Position numbers and translations under genes: made by a program. Positions 53,677-62,458 of a stretch of 64,000 nucleotides of DNA are shown here, piece after piece. The DNA is from Marinobacter changyiensis (lineage in GTDB: Bacteria; Pseudomonadota; Gammaproteobacteria; Pseudomonadales; Oleiphilaceae), in NCBI RefSeq assembly GCF_009193265.1, contig NZ_VZZZ01000006.1:248001-312000 (forward strand). The letters are read 5' to 3'. A model generated the notes under the pieces. The model saw only the letters and a list, made by a program, of their open reading frames with translations. It had not been told where the DNA came from and ran no database searches. How positions within the stretch are numbered: position 1 is the stretch's first letter; each line of letters begins with the position of its first letter.

Positions 53677-54855
53677 TTACAGAACCAATGCCGTCGCCAG
53701 AAACAGCATCAGCCCCATACCAAGGATGTCGGTGAAGGTGGTCAGGAAAATACTGCTGGCGGTTGCCGGATCCGCGCCGAAACGCTTCAACGTCAACGGA
53801 ACCAGCACCCCGAATACACCACTGCCAACGCAGGAACCGATCATGGCAATCAGGATCACCAGACCCAGGAGCAGGGGCTCGACCGAATCCGTCATCGTGG
53901 CATAGGCGAACATGGCGGCACCTGCAATAAGGCCAACAACGGCGCCGTTGAGAGCCCCCAGCAGTATTTCCTTGCGTAACAGCTTTCTGACCGGGTAGTC
54001 CCGCAACTGGCCAAGCGTCATACCCCGGAGAGTTATGGCCAGGGCCTGGCAGCCAGTATTGCCACTCTGGCCAGCAAGAACCGGCAGGAACGCCGCCAAG
54101 GCTACAATCTGGGTAATGGTGTCTTCAAACGTGCCCACCACAAAAGCGGCAGCAAAGGCCGTCACCAGATTAACCTGCAACCAGGGGTGCCGCATCCGGA
54201 ATGACTTCAGGACCGAGGTGCTGACCTGCTCTTCCTTATCGACACCATACTGGGCGCCCGCCTGGCCACTGAGTTCCGAAGCAATGCGTTCGTACAGCTT
54301 CCAGCCTTGCACCACACCAACCACGTGGTGAGCGTCGTCAACAACCGGGTACAAAGGGTAATGGCGATAGAGCACTTCACCAACCGCTTCCTGGATAGAT
54401 GTGTCGGTGCCAAAGGCAAACGGATTCTTGCTCATGATTTCCGCCAGGGACTCGGAGGGTTTGGCAAGAATCAGATCACGCATACCTACCACGCCAACCA
54501 GGCGATCAGCCTCGGTGGCAAAGATATAGCTGATCTCCGACAGGTCCGAGCTTTTGACCAGAAACGCCAGGGCTTCGGCCACGGTATAGGTTGCCGGAAG
54601 AATGGCCGGCGCCGGGGTCATCAGCTCACCAACAGTTTCTTCGACCCCGGAAAGGACGGTTTTGGTGGCCAGATCGTCCGCCCCGACCGACTCCGCCAGA
54701 TGGGAAGCCACCTCCATCGCCTGATCATGAGGCAGCCGTGAAAGCACAAACTGGATATCGTCCGGCGCCAACTTTGCCAACGAGTCGGCCGCATCAACCG
54801 GCGACATCCGTTTGATTTCCTCTACCCGCTCCGTGATTCCAAGGTTGTTCGACAT
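53677..54855 (-). CDS. mgtE: MgtE-family magnesium transporter
   Basis: A 392-residue MgtE protein with a shortened N-domain (about 75 residues), a pair of CBS domains (about 76-200: MTPAPAILPATYTVAEALAFL; YPLYPVVDDAHHVVGVV) and five membrane helices. Pore motifs PVLAGQSGNTGCQALAITLRGM and DPATASSIFLTTFTDILGM match the family. CBS and N domains gate the pore by cytoplasmic Mg. No Mg-riboswitch-like leader fits in the 72-base divergent gap. Confidence 0.9.
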   Translation of the reverse strand: MSNNLGITERVEEIKRMSPVDAADSLAKLAPDDIQFVLSRLPHDQAMEVASHLAESVGADDLATKTVLSGVEETVGELMTPAPAILPATYTVAEALAFLVKSSDLSEISYIFATEADRLVGVVGMRDLILAKPSESLAEIMSKNPFAFGTDTSIQEAVGEVLYRHYPLYPVVDDAHHVVGVVQGWKLYERIASELSGQAGAQYGVDKEEQVSTSVLKSFRMRHPWLQVNLVTAFAAAFVVGTFEDTITQIVALAAFLPVLAGQSGNTGCQALAITLRGMTLGQLRDYPVRKLLRKEILLGALNGAVVGLIAGAAMFAYATMTDSVEPLLLGLVILIAMIGSCVGSGVFGVLVPLTLKRFGADPATASSIFLTTFTDILGMGLMLFLATALVL

Positions 54856-54927
54856 CGCCTGCTCCTGCTGATTGCTTGAGTCATCCTCAACAGTCTATAC
54901 GCTTGGCTGGCAAAGACGCGGTAAAGA

Positions 54928-56280
54928 GTGCATCGTAAGACGTTCAAAACATTGCATCTCCCCGAAAACACAATCAATTACAGAGTCGCTATGACCACCG
55001 CTACCTGGTTTATTTTGCTGGGCTCATTGTTATTGATCGTGGGCTTTACCGCCGCCTTTATCAAAACCGTGCCCGCCACCTCGGCCATCTTGTATCTGCT
55101 TATCGGAGTGGTTCTGGGGCCTATGGGTTTTAACCTGTTTCATTTTAATCCGCTGCAAGAGTCGGCGTTGATGGAGCTGCTGACTGAAATTGCGGTACTG
55201 ATTTCGCTGTACTGTGCCGGGGTGAAGATGCCGGCCCCGGTTACGTTCAAACTCTGGCGGAACCCCCTGCAACTGGCGGTTATTTCCATGACGTTGACCG
55301 TGGGCCTGGTGACGCTCTTTGGCTACTACTGGCTCGCACTTCCTTTGGGTGCCGCAGTGTTGCTCGGTGCCGTGGTGGCGCCTACCGACCCGGTACTGGC
55401 CACCGAGGTACAGGTTCGCCATGCCGATGACAATGACCAGTTACGGTTTGGACTTACCTGCGAGGCCGGCATGAATGACGGCAGCGCATTCCCCTTCGTG
55501 ATGCTCGGCCTGGGGTTGCTGGGCTTGCACGATCTTGGTGACTCGGGCTGGCGCTGGATGCTCGTGGATGTGGTGTGGGCCAGTGGTGCAGGGATTGGTA
55601 TCGGTATTCTGGCCGGCTGTGGCGTGGGCTGGTTAGTCCAGAAAATGCGGAAGACATTTTCCGGCACTGAGTTTCTGGAGAGTTTTCTGGGTCTCGGACT
55701 TATTGCCTTTGCTTACGGCACCAGCTTATTAGTGGAGGCCTGGGGTTTTCTGGCGGTTTTCAGCGCGGCTGTCGCTCTGAGGCATACTGAGCTGAGGATG
55801 ACCGGTCTCAAACAGAATTACTCGGGTGCGACCTCTGGGAAGGCGCAACCGGGAGATGAACCCCAACCGTTCGCCCATATCCACCAAAGCTCTCTGGTGT
55901 TCAACGAACACCTTGAACGGCTGGCTGAAATTTTGCTTGTTCTGATGATCGGCGGTTCGTTGTTCTGGGATTCCTGGAGTTGGCGGGCCGTGGGCTTCGC
56001 GGCTTTCCTGTTCTTCGTCGCCCGCCCGGTCAGCGTTCACCTCGGCTTGCTGGGAAGCAAGGCGCCCATGCGCCTGCGTAACCTGGCAGGCTGGTTCGGG
56101 GTTCGGGGTATCGGGTCGCTGTACTATCTGATGTACGCCATCCAGCACGGGCTACCAGAGGATATAGCGCTGGAATTGATTCACCTGGTCCTGGTCGTGG
56201 TGGCGTTGTCGATCCTGGTTCATGGCATAAGTGTGAAGCCTGCCATTGCCCGCTTCTGGCCTTCGCGAAAGCCCCGATAG
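54928..56280 (+). CDS. Cation/proton antiporter (CPA1 type)
   Basis: A 450-residue antiporter with about twelve helices. The likely ion-binding Asp is in VVAPTDPVLATEV, and GMNDGSAFPFVMLGLGLLG matches the NDG motif of NhaP/NHE transporters. A start at ATG 54991 would give 429 residues and a cleaner first helix; neither start has a strong site. Exchanges sodium or potassium for protons at the inner membrane. No accessory regulatory domain. Confidence 0.87.
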   Translation: MHRKTFKTLHLPENTINYRVAMTTATWFILLGSLLLIVGFTAAFIKTVPATSAILYLLIGVVLGPMGFNLFHFNPLQESALMELLTEIAVLISLYCAGVKMPAPVTFKLWRNPLQLAVISMTLTVGLVTLFGYYWLALPLGAAVLLGAVVAPTDPVLATEVQVRHADDNDQLRFGLTCEAGMNDGSAFPFVMLGLGLLGLHDLGDSGWRWMLVDVVWASGAGIGIGILAGCGVGWLVQKMRKTFSGTEFLESFLGLGLIAFAYGTSLLVEAWGFLAVFSAAVALRHTELRMTGLKQNYSGATSGKAQPGDEPQPFAHIHQSSLVFNEHLERLAEILLVLMIGGSLFWDSWSWRAVGFAAFLFFVARPVSVHLGLLGSKAPMRLRNLAGWFGVRGIGSLYYLMYAIQHGLPEDIALELIHLVLVVVALSILVHGISVKPAIARFWPSRKPR

Positions 56281-56301
56281 GTCACCAGGGCATACTGAAG
56301 G

Positions 56302-58488
56302 TCAGTCAGTTGCAATAGTGGCACGGGCTGCGTGCAGTTTTTTGTAGCTTTCGATCAGGCGGTGATGTTTGTCGAGGCCGTCCAGTTGCATGTTGGTCGG
56401 GGTCAGGCCGTGGAATCGAACCGAGCCATCCACTGAGCCAACCACGGCATCCATGGTCTGTTCACCAAACATACGTCTGAGGTTAACCAGGTAGTCGCTC
56501 AGCTCCAGCTCATCGTCCAGGGTGATTTCCAGCACCGCGTTCGCCGCTCGATAGAACAGGTTGCGCTCCACCGTGTTGTCATTGAACTGCAGAAAAGCCT
56601 CGACTCGTTCCAGGGCCTCTTCATGCTGCTGCAAGGCAAGGTTAATCAACAATTTCAGCTCAAGAATCGTTAGCTGGCCCCATACCGTATTTTCATCGAA
56701 CTCGATGCCGATCAGGGTAATGATGTCGGTATAATCGTCGATCTGGCTCTCTTCCAGGTGCTCCACCAGATTGGCCAGTTCCTCATCGTCCAGGGTGTGG
56801 AGATTGAGGATTGCTTCGCGGTAGTCCAGGGCCTTGTTGGTGTTGTCCCAGACCAGGTCATCGGCCGGGTAAATCTCTGAATAGCCCGGTACCAGAATGC
56901 GGCACACCGGTGCGCCCAGTTCCTCGTAAACAGCCACGTAGGATTCCTTACCCAGCTCTTTCAGGATATTGAACAGGCCAGCCGCCTCTTCCTCGTTGGT
57001 GCCGGAGAAATCCCATTCGCAGAAATCGTAATCGGATCTGGCACTGAAGAAGCGCCAGGACACCACGCCGGTGGAATCAATGAAGTGTTCCACAAAGTTG
57101 TTGGGCTCGGTCACTGCCAGACTGTTGAAGGTGGGCGGTGGCACATCGTTCAGGCCTTCAAAGCTGCGGCCCTGCAGCAGTTCGGTCAGGCTGCGCTCCA
57201 GCGCCACTTCCAGGCTGGGGTGGGCGCCAAAGGAAGCAAATACGCCGCCGGTTCGCGGGTTCATCAAGGTGACGCACATCACCGGGAACTGGCCACCCAG
57301 AGAGGCATCCTTGACCAGGGTCGGAAAACCCTGGGCTTCCAGCGCCTGCACCCCTTCCAGGATGTTCGGATATTTTTCCAACACATGCTGAGGCACGTCC
57401 GGCAGGGCCAGCTCTTCCTCGATGATCTGCTTTTTCACCGCCCGCTCGAAGATTTCCGACAGGCATTGAACCTGGGCCTCCTGCAAGGTGTTGCCCGCAC
57501 TCATGCCGTTGCTGAGGAACAGGTTCTCGATCAGGTTGGAGGGGAAGTACACGACTTCGCCGTCGGACTGGCGCACGAAGGGCAGGGAAACTATGCCGCG
57601 CTCGGTCTTGCCGGAGTTGGTGTCGATCAGATTGGAGGCGAACAGCTCGCCCTCCGGGTTGTAGATCGCCAGACAGTGGTCGTCCAGAATGCCTTCGGGC
57701 AGTTCGTCGTCAGGCCCGGGCTTGAACCATTTCTCGTTCGGATAATGGACGAACTCGCGGTTGGCGATGTCTTCCCCGAAAAACTGATCGTTGTAGAAGA
57801 AGTTGCAGTTCAGCCGCTCGATGAACTCACCCAGCGCCGAACACAGTGCGCTTTCCTTGGTCGAACCCTTACCGTTGGTGAAACACATGGGGGAAGCGGC
57901 ATCGCGAATGTGCAGGGACCATACGTGGGGCACAATGTTGCGCCAGGACGCGATCTCGATCTTCATGCCCAGGTCCTGGAGGATGCGGGTCATGTTGGAG
58001 ATGGTCTGCTCCAGGGGCAGGTCCTTGCCTTCAATAAAGGTTTGAGTACTACCTTCTGGCTGGGTCATCAGCAAAGCCTGGGCATCGGCATCCAGGCTTG
58101 CTACGGGTTCGATTTCAAAGGTCGGTCCGGTTTGTACCACCTTCTTGACCGTACACCGATCGATCGAACGCAGAATACCCTGCCGGTCCTTGTCGGAAAT
58201 GTCTTCCGGCAGTTCCACCTGAATCTTGAAGATCTGGTTGTAGCGGTTTTCCGGGTCCACGATGTTGTTCTGGGACAGGCGGATGTTCTCAGTGGGAATG
58301 TCCCGCGCCAGGCAGTACACCCGCACAAAATAGGCTGCACACAGGGCCGATGAGGCCAGAAAATAATCAAAAGGGCTGGGGGCGGAACCGTCGCCCTTGT
58401 AGCGAATGGGCTGATCGGTCACAACGGTGAAATCATCAAACTTGGCTTCAAGCCTGAGGTTGTCGAGAAAGTTGACGTTGATTTCCAT
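56302..58488 (-). CDS. ycaO: OsmC-YcaO fusion protein
   Basis: 728 residues. An OsmC-like domain at 1-140 has its redox Cys pair, C50 in SSALCAAYFV and C112 in IDRCTVKK. A YcaO domain at about 150-560 contains TKESALCSALGEFIERLN, AEALGNTLQEAQVQCLSEIFERAV-type segment GNTLQEAQVQCLSEIFERAV and LTELLQGRSF. A helical C-terminal part of about 140 residues follows. E. coli YcaO is linked to beta-methylthiolation of ribosomal protein S12 together with RimO. The OsmC fusion is a known architecture and may handle peroxides or sulfur transfer. Confidence 0.9.
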   Translation of the reverse strand: MEINVNFLDNLRLEAKFDDFTVVTDQPIRYKGDGSAPSPFDYFLASSALCAAYFVRVYCLARDIPTENIRLSQNNIVDPENRYNQIFKIQVELPEDISDKDRQGILRSIDRCTVKKVVQTGPTFEIEPVASLDADAQALLMTQPEGSTQTFIEGKDLPLEQTISNMTRILQDLGMKIEIASWRNIVPHVWSLHIRDAASPMCFTNGKGSTKESALCSALGEFIERLNCNFFYNDQFFGEDIANREFVHYPNEKWFKPGPDDELPEGILDDHCLAIYNPEGELFASNLIDTNSGKTERGIVSLPFVRQSDGEVVYFPSNLIENLFLSNGMSAGNTLQEAQVQCLSEIFERAVKKQIIEEELALPDVPQHVLEKYPNILEGVQALEAQGFPTLVKDASLGGQFPVMCVTLMNPRTGGVFASFGAHPSLEVALERSLTELLQGRSFEGLNDVPPPTFNSLAVTEPNNFVEHFIDSTGVVSWRFFSARSDYDFCEWDFSGTNEEEAAGLFNILKELGKESYVAVYEELGAPVCRILVPGYSEIYPADDLVWDNTNKALDYREAILNLHTLDDEELANLVEHLEESQIDDYTDIITLIGIEFDENTVWGQLTILELKLLINLALQQHEEALERVEAFLQFNDNTVERNLFYRAANAVLEITLDDELELSDYLVNLRRMFGEQTMDAVVGSVDGSVRFHGLTPTNMQLDGLDKHHRLIESYKKLHAARATIATD

Positions 58489-58573
58489 TACAAGAGTACC
58501 CGGATTAAAGAATTTGGCGCGCCATGGCCTTCAATGGCGGCCATTATCCAGTTTTTGCGGGCGTTCGTCTTCA

Positions 58574-58621
58574 GTCACTCTTCAGGACACTCTTCAGAAC
58601 ACTCTTCAAGTCATTCTTTCA
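58574..58621. repeat. Tandem 12-base repeat after tenA
   Basis: Four adjacent 12-base units of the form GACACTCTTCAG, with drift at the ends, run into the tenA stop codon. A fifth, weaker copy overlaps the last codons. Probably replication slippage in the tenA 3' region. Confidence 0.7.
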
Positions 58622-59287
58622 ATCACTCTGCTTCAACCCCATTTCCCAGAAATCAATCTCCAATCGGGTGGCATCCCTGAAGATACGAGTAAGCTGCTCG
58701 TACCGCGCGGGGGAAACATCGGCCAGCCGTTCATTCAGCCAGCCTATTTCCGCCGCCATGGCCTGCTGGAATTCATCGCTCTCGTACATTGTGATCCAGG
58801 CATCGTAGGGGTTCTGGTCGCCCCGGATTGTCTCCGCGCGGTTGTTCAGCCAGTTGGCAATCTCGCCGTAGCCCACCATGCAGGGTGAAAGCGCCACATG
58901 AAGATCGAGCAGGTCGCCCCGGTTGCCGGTGTCGAGCACGTAGCGGGTGTAGGCAATAGTAGCGCGGGCTTCCGGCAGGCGGGCCAGCTCCTCCTCTGAT
59001 ATACCCCATTCCTTGCAGTAACTGACGTGCAGGTCCAGCTCCACATCCACAATGGCCTGCAACCCCTCTTTGGCCTGCCGCAGATCGGATAAATTGGCGC
59101 TCTTGTAGGCAGCCAGGGCGAAGGCGCGGGCGAACTGGATCAGGAACAGATAATCCTGCTTCAGATAATGCTGGAACGCTTCCGGAGCCAATGACCCGTC
59201 TCCGAGCTGGCGCACAAAACTGTGTTCAATGTAGGCGCGCCATTCCGACTGGCAGGCGTTTCTCAGGTCGTCAAATTGGTAAGGCAT
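58619..59287 (-). CDS. tenA: Aminopyrimidine aminohydrolase / thiaminase II
   Basis: A 222-residue all-helical TenA protein that salvages aminopyrimidine from degraded thiamine. The nucleophile is C136 in LSPCMVGYGEI. Other family motifs: HYLKQDYLFLIQFARAFALA, and YESDEFQQAM with C-terminal EIDFWEMGL. No TPP-riboswitch-like sequence fits the 46 bases upstream. Ends in the tandem repeat. Confidence 0.92.
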   Translation of the reverse strand: MPYQFDDLRNACQSEWRAYIEHSFVRQLGDGSLAPEAFQHYLKQDYLFLIQFARAFALAAYKSANLSDLRQAKEGLQAIVDVELDLHVSYCKEWGISEEELARLPEARATIAYTRYVLDTGNRGDLLDLHVALSPCMVGYGEIANWLNNRAETIRGDQNPYDAWITMYESDEFQQAMAAEIGWLNERLADVSPARYEQLTRIFRDATRLEIDFWEMGLKQSD

Positions 59288-59333
59288 TCAGGCTCCTGTC
59301 GATATATGAGCGATGGGCGCAAGCCAGGCCATG

Positions 59334-60287
59334 CTAGAAAACATGGAGTCGGTCATTGCGTACGAGAAACTGATCATTGATGGTGAGCCACAGGGGCTTG
59401 CCACTCAGGGGAGCGTCTTCTGGTAGCCCCTGCTGGGCATGCACGTGCAGGTGCGGTTCTGAGCTGTTTCCCGAGTTACCCATCCGGGCCAGTATATCTC
59501 CGGTTTCTACCATGTCCGAGGTGGCGACGGCGATACTGCCCTGGCGCAAATGCGCAAGGATGACGAAAAAATTACCACAGTCGATGGCGACATAGTTACC
59601 AGCCATATGATCGCGATCCATGTCTGGAACTGGCATATCCGCTATGCCATCCACCACCAGCGCGACCTCACCCGAGCAAGGGGCGATAACCGGCGCGCCA
59701 AAGGTCTCGTATTTTCCGGGGTCCGTTGGCTGCCAGCCTTCCTTGTGAAGCCCCATACGGGTAATCCGGAAGATGTCCAGAGCCTTGCTCTGGCCAAGCC
59801 AGGGCCGATAACGCTCGACTGTTTGATCCAGGGTCTTGAGATGTACATTGACCATGGGCGTGCTTCCGCCATGGGCGACAAGATAGTGCCCCGGGGCGAA
59901 AGGAGGAGCGATATTGACCACTTCATCATCCGGCAGCATCCGCCCCTTCATTGCCTGCCAGGTAAGGTGCCCGCCCAGCAGACCCAAGGCTGCTACGATC
60001 AGGATCAAAACCGTATTCGTAGCTGAAGTGCGCCATAATCCCGGGCCTGGGTGCACCCGCCGGACGAAATGAGTGACGATGATAACCACAAACACCAGGC
60101 CGTAGACAAGAGGCGTCCAATAAGGAGGCATGGTCCACAGGGCAGCAAGGCCGATACCTAGCAGCACCGCCGTGACCGAGATCACCTGGAGCCCCCATGC
60201 AAGCCAGCCCGCTGCCGGATAAAACGCGATCCAGCCCAGCAGCGCCACCGGTAGAAGAATCTGCGTGAGCATCACCATCCAGGACAT
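59334..60287 (-). CDS. M23-type membrane-anchored metallopeptidase
   Basis: 317 residues from the ATG at 60287 (GGGAGGGCCTG). About four membrane helices fill the first 120 residues, then an M23-like beta fold: FGAPVIAPCSGEVALVVDG, GNYVAIDCG, FFVILAHLRQGSI and SSEPHLHVHAQQG, with the last HxH in place. The first zinc ligand motif (HxxxD) is not obvious, so activity is uncertain. Upstream gene in the minus-strand run is a DUF6544 protein, 54 bases away. Confidence 0.75.
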   Translation of the reverse strand: MSWMVMLTQILLPVALLGWIAFYPAAGWLAWGLQVISVTAVLLGIGLAALWTMPPYWTPLVYGLVFVVIIVTHFVRRVHPGPGLWRTSATNTVLILIVAALGLLGGHLTWQAMKGRMLPDDEVVNIAPPFAPGHYLVAHGGSTPMVNVHLKTLDQTVERYRPWLGQSKALDIFRITRMGLHKEGWQPTDPGKYETFGAPVIAPCSGEVALVVDGIADMPVPDMDRDHMAGNYVAIDCGNFFVILAHLRQGSIAVATSDMVETGDILARMGNSGNSSEPHLHVHAQQGLPEDAPLSGKPLWLTINDQFLVRNDRLHVF

Positions 60288-60341
60288 CAGGCCCTCCCTC
60301 TGACCTAAATCCAACCGCGGAAATCTGACCTGTACGCGCCG

Positions 60342-61190
60342 CTAATCGAGGCCTTGGCAAGAGCTATCAACGGGAAACTCTACAGCGGTTACCTCCGCCA
60401 CGAAAAATGGAAAGTACTGATCGGTACCAAAATGATTGCCCGCTTCCACCTGCGTGGGCAGGCGAAACCCCGCAAACGAGCGGAATCCGGAGAGATACCC
60501 GCCGAAAGGTTGCAGCCCGTACTGCTTCTCAGGATTGGCATTGCTCCATCGTTCAAACCGTACTCGTGTCGGTTGACCATCTGCCGCGACGGTCACGTCC
60601 ACCGATTGTGACAGGCCCCGATACGTTACGGTGACTCGTGCGCAATCGGTACCCACACCCTCCCAGACAATACCGGGACCAGGCACTACCGCCGCAGGCG
60701 TCCAGAACACGGCTTCGGCCACATAGCGACCAAACGCCGAGCGGGCGTGGTCGGGGTCGTTGCCCCCGCGGGCGATTGGCAGTAGCCCCATCAGCCAGAA
60801 CCGGGTCCAGCGTTGGCTGTCAGAACCAGACAGTCTCAGCAAACCACGATTCGCATGCATTTTCCACACGAACCCGGTAGGCATTGCGAGGGTCTGCATG
60901 GCACGGAAGTCCAGATAGTTGGGAGTTTCCTTGGTACCCATGCCAAACCGCCCGGCCATTGTGATGCTGGCCACCGGGTAAAGTGATGTGCCGGACTCGA
61001 TGGTGTACAGAAAATAGCGGCGCGCGGGTTCCGGCAGCTCGGCGACCATCTCTGGGGAGAAGCGAGGAGGCCGCGAAGGTTGCGTGGAGACAAGCTCAGC
61101 CATTGCCCTACGTTCAGCCCGGTGATCCAGCAACCGCCAGGCTAGAAGCGCCGACCCCGCCAGAAGGAGTAATGTAAGCAGAAAAGTCAT
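60342..61190 (-). CDS. DUF6544-like exported protein
   Basis: 282 residues with an N-terminal hydrophobic anchor (TFLLTLLLLAGSALLAW). Body pattern ELPEPARRYFLYTIESGT, MAGRFGMG, LAMPTGFVWKMHANRGLLRLSG, and RSAFGRYVAEAVFWTPAAVVPGPGIVWEGVG, which fits the DUF6544 family as I recall it. No reaction known. Overlaps the App1 gene by 4 bases, so the two are co-translated. Confidence 0.65.
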   Translation of the reverse strand: MTFLLTLLLLAGSALLAWRLLDHRAERRAMAELVSTQPSRPPRFSPEMVAELPEPARRYFLYTIESGTSLYPVASITMAGRFGMGTKETPNYLDFRAMQTLAMPTGFVWKMHANRGLLRLSGSDSQRWTRFWLMGLLPIARGGNDPDHARSAFGRYVAEAVFWTPAAVVPGPGIVWEGVGTDCARVTVTYRGLSQSVDVTVAADGQPTRVRFERWSNANPEKQYGLQPFGGYLSGFRSFAGFRLPTQVEAGNHFGTDQYFPFFVAEVTAVEFPVDSSCQGLD

Positions 61191-62305
61191 CGGAATCCTC
61201 TAAACACCCCTCCACCACGCCGCACAGCCTCCACGGCCTGCTCCTGGATCAACCCCTGTTCCGCCGCATGCTCAGCCATATGAACGCTATCCGCTGTACT
61301 AATCACGTCAAAATCAATCCCGGCCTCTCGAGCCAGGTTTGCTATTGCTTCGGAGCGGGCCGGATCGTGGCTGACATCACGGATATAGATGGCAAGGATA
61401 CGCCCGGGGTTCTCCCGGAGAATACGGGTATAAATCTCGGGATCATGCTGTCCGGAGTCCCCCACCAGTATGAACGGCAGGGTGTGATACAGATCGAGGA
61501 CGTGACGGATGGCATCCTGTTTGTGGTCGCGGGCCCGTCTGGGCAGGACGCTGCCACGCTTCATGCCCCATTCCCGCAGAATCAGAATGGGGCCATTCGG
61601 GATCCGGTGCATCCGGAACAGCGCCACCAGCACCTGGTAGATGCTCCAGGGCGCACGGGACACATACACAAGCGGATTGCCATCCTCACCACTGCGACCC
61701 TGGTAAAACCCCTGATACAGTTCGGGCACCCCGGGGAACAGCACCCGGCTATCCGAGCCCTGGGCAAACAGTCGCCACATCATCTTCGCGGTATTGGCGA
61801 CACCGGTGTATACGACAGTATCGTCGATATCACTGATAACGCCATAAGTAGCGGTATGGGTGGGCGTAAAGAACTCACCCGTGGTTGTAGCACGCTCATC
61901 GGCAGGGTTGTCCAAAGACAGCTCAACGGAGTGCCAGGTTACGTCGGAGGGCATGGCCCCGAGCTTCATATCGACCCGAAAGAAGCCGTGCCGGTCCGTC
62001 ACTACAACTGTCGTGGTGTCCTTGTACTTTACCCGCACCTGCGCACCTACAATGGGCTTGCGCAGCAGCCGGCGGAGCAGGTCCACCAGATCGCGTTTCA
62101 GCCGGTCTTCACGCATGGATGACCCGAACCCTGGTTGATGGAACACCCGCCCCATCAGGAACACACGATTTCTCGACCCATAGCCGCAATATGGGTGGAT
62201 GAATAACCCGCCCCGGCCACTGTCGCCTTTTACCGGCGCTGCCAGCACACGCAGCCCCCGGCGCAGGGAAATCAGGTACTCACGGAAGCGTTTACGCGGC
62301 GGCAT
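61187..62305 (-). CDS. App1-family phosphatase (DUF2183)
   Basis: 372 residues. A beta-rich N-terminal part precedes the catalytic domain, where ISDIDDTVVYTG supplies the DxDxT nucleophile motif of HAD-type phosphatases. YVSRAPWSIYQVL, ILREWGMKRGSV and ILVGDSGQHDPEIY match the App1 (phosphatidate phosphatase) family of yeast and bacteria. A lipid phosphate is a possible substrate. First gene of a likely three-gene minus-strand unit with DUF6544 and M23 proteins. Confidence 0.85.
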   Translation of the reverse strand: MPPRKRFREYLISLRRGLRVLAAPVKGDSGRGGLFIHPYCGYGSRNRVFLMGRVFHQPGFGSSMREDRLKRDLVDLLRRLLRKPIVGAQVRVKYKDTTTVVVTDRHGFFRVDMKLGAMPSDVTWHSVELSLDNPADERATTTGEFFTPTHTATYGVISDIDDTVVYTGVANTAKMMWRLFAQGSDSRVLFPGVPELYQGFYQGRSGEDGNPLVYVSRAPWSIYQVLVALFRMHRIPNGPILILREWGMKRGSVLPRRARDHKQDAIRHVLDLYHTLPFILVGDSGQHDPEIYTRILRENPGRILAIYIRDVSHDPARSEAIANLAREAGIDFDVISTADSVHMAEHAAEQGLIQEQAVEAVRRGGGVFRGFR

Positions 62306-62458
62306 CAGGCTCTCTCATTGATTGGCGCAAACAACTCACCGGGCTGAGGGTTGGCGCAGCAGACCAATGACAGTGGATCTAAGGAATAAATAATGACAAA
62401 TTTCATGCTCAGGATGGTAAACCAGTACGGGGGGCCTGCCAACCGATAGGGTTACGAG
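62306..62458. other. Short intergenic region with a weak small frame
   Basis: A frame at 62393-62449 on the plus strand (MTNFMLRMVNQYGGPANR) has AAGGAATAAATA upstream. It is too short to call. No terminator or promoter was recognised. Confidence 0.3.

Noticed and set aside
57085-58353. 422-codon plus-strand frame opposite the OsmC-YcaO gene
   Set aside because: Antisense to a gene with full domain matches, and no ribosome-binding site or recognisable domain.
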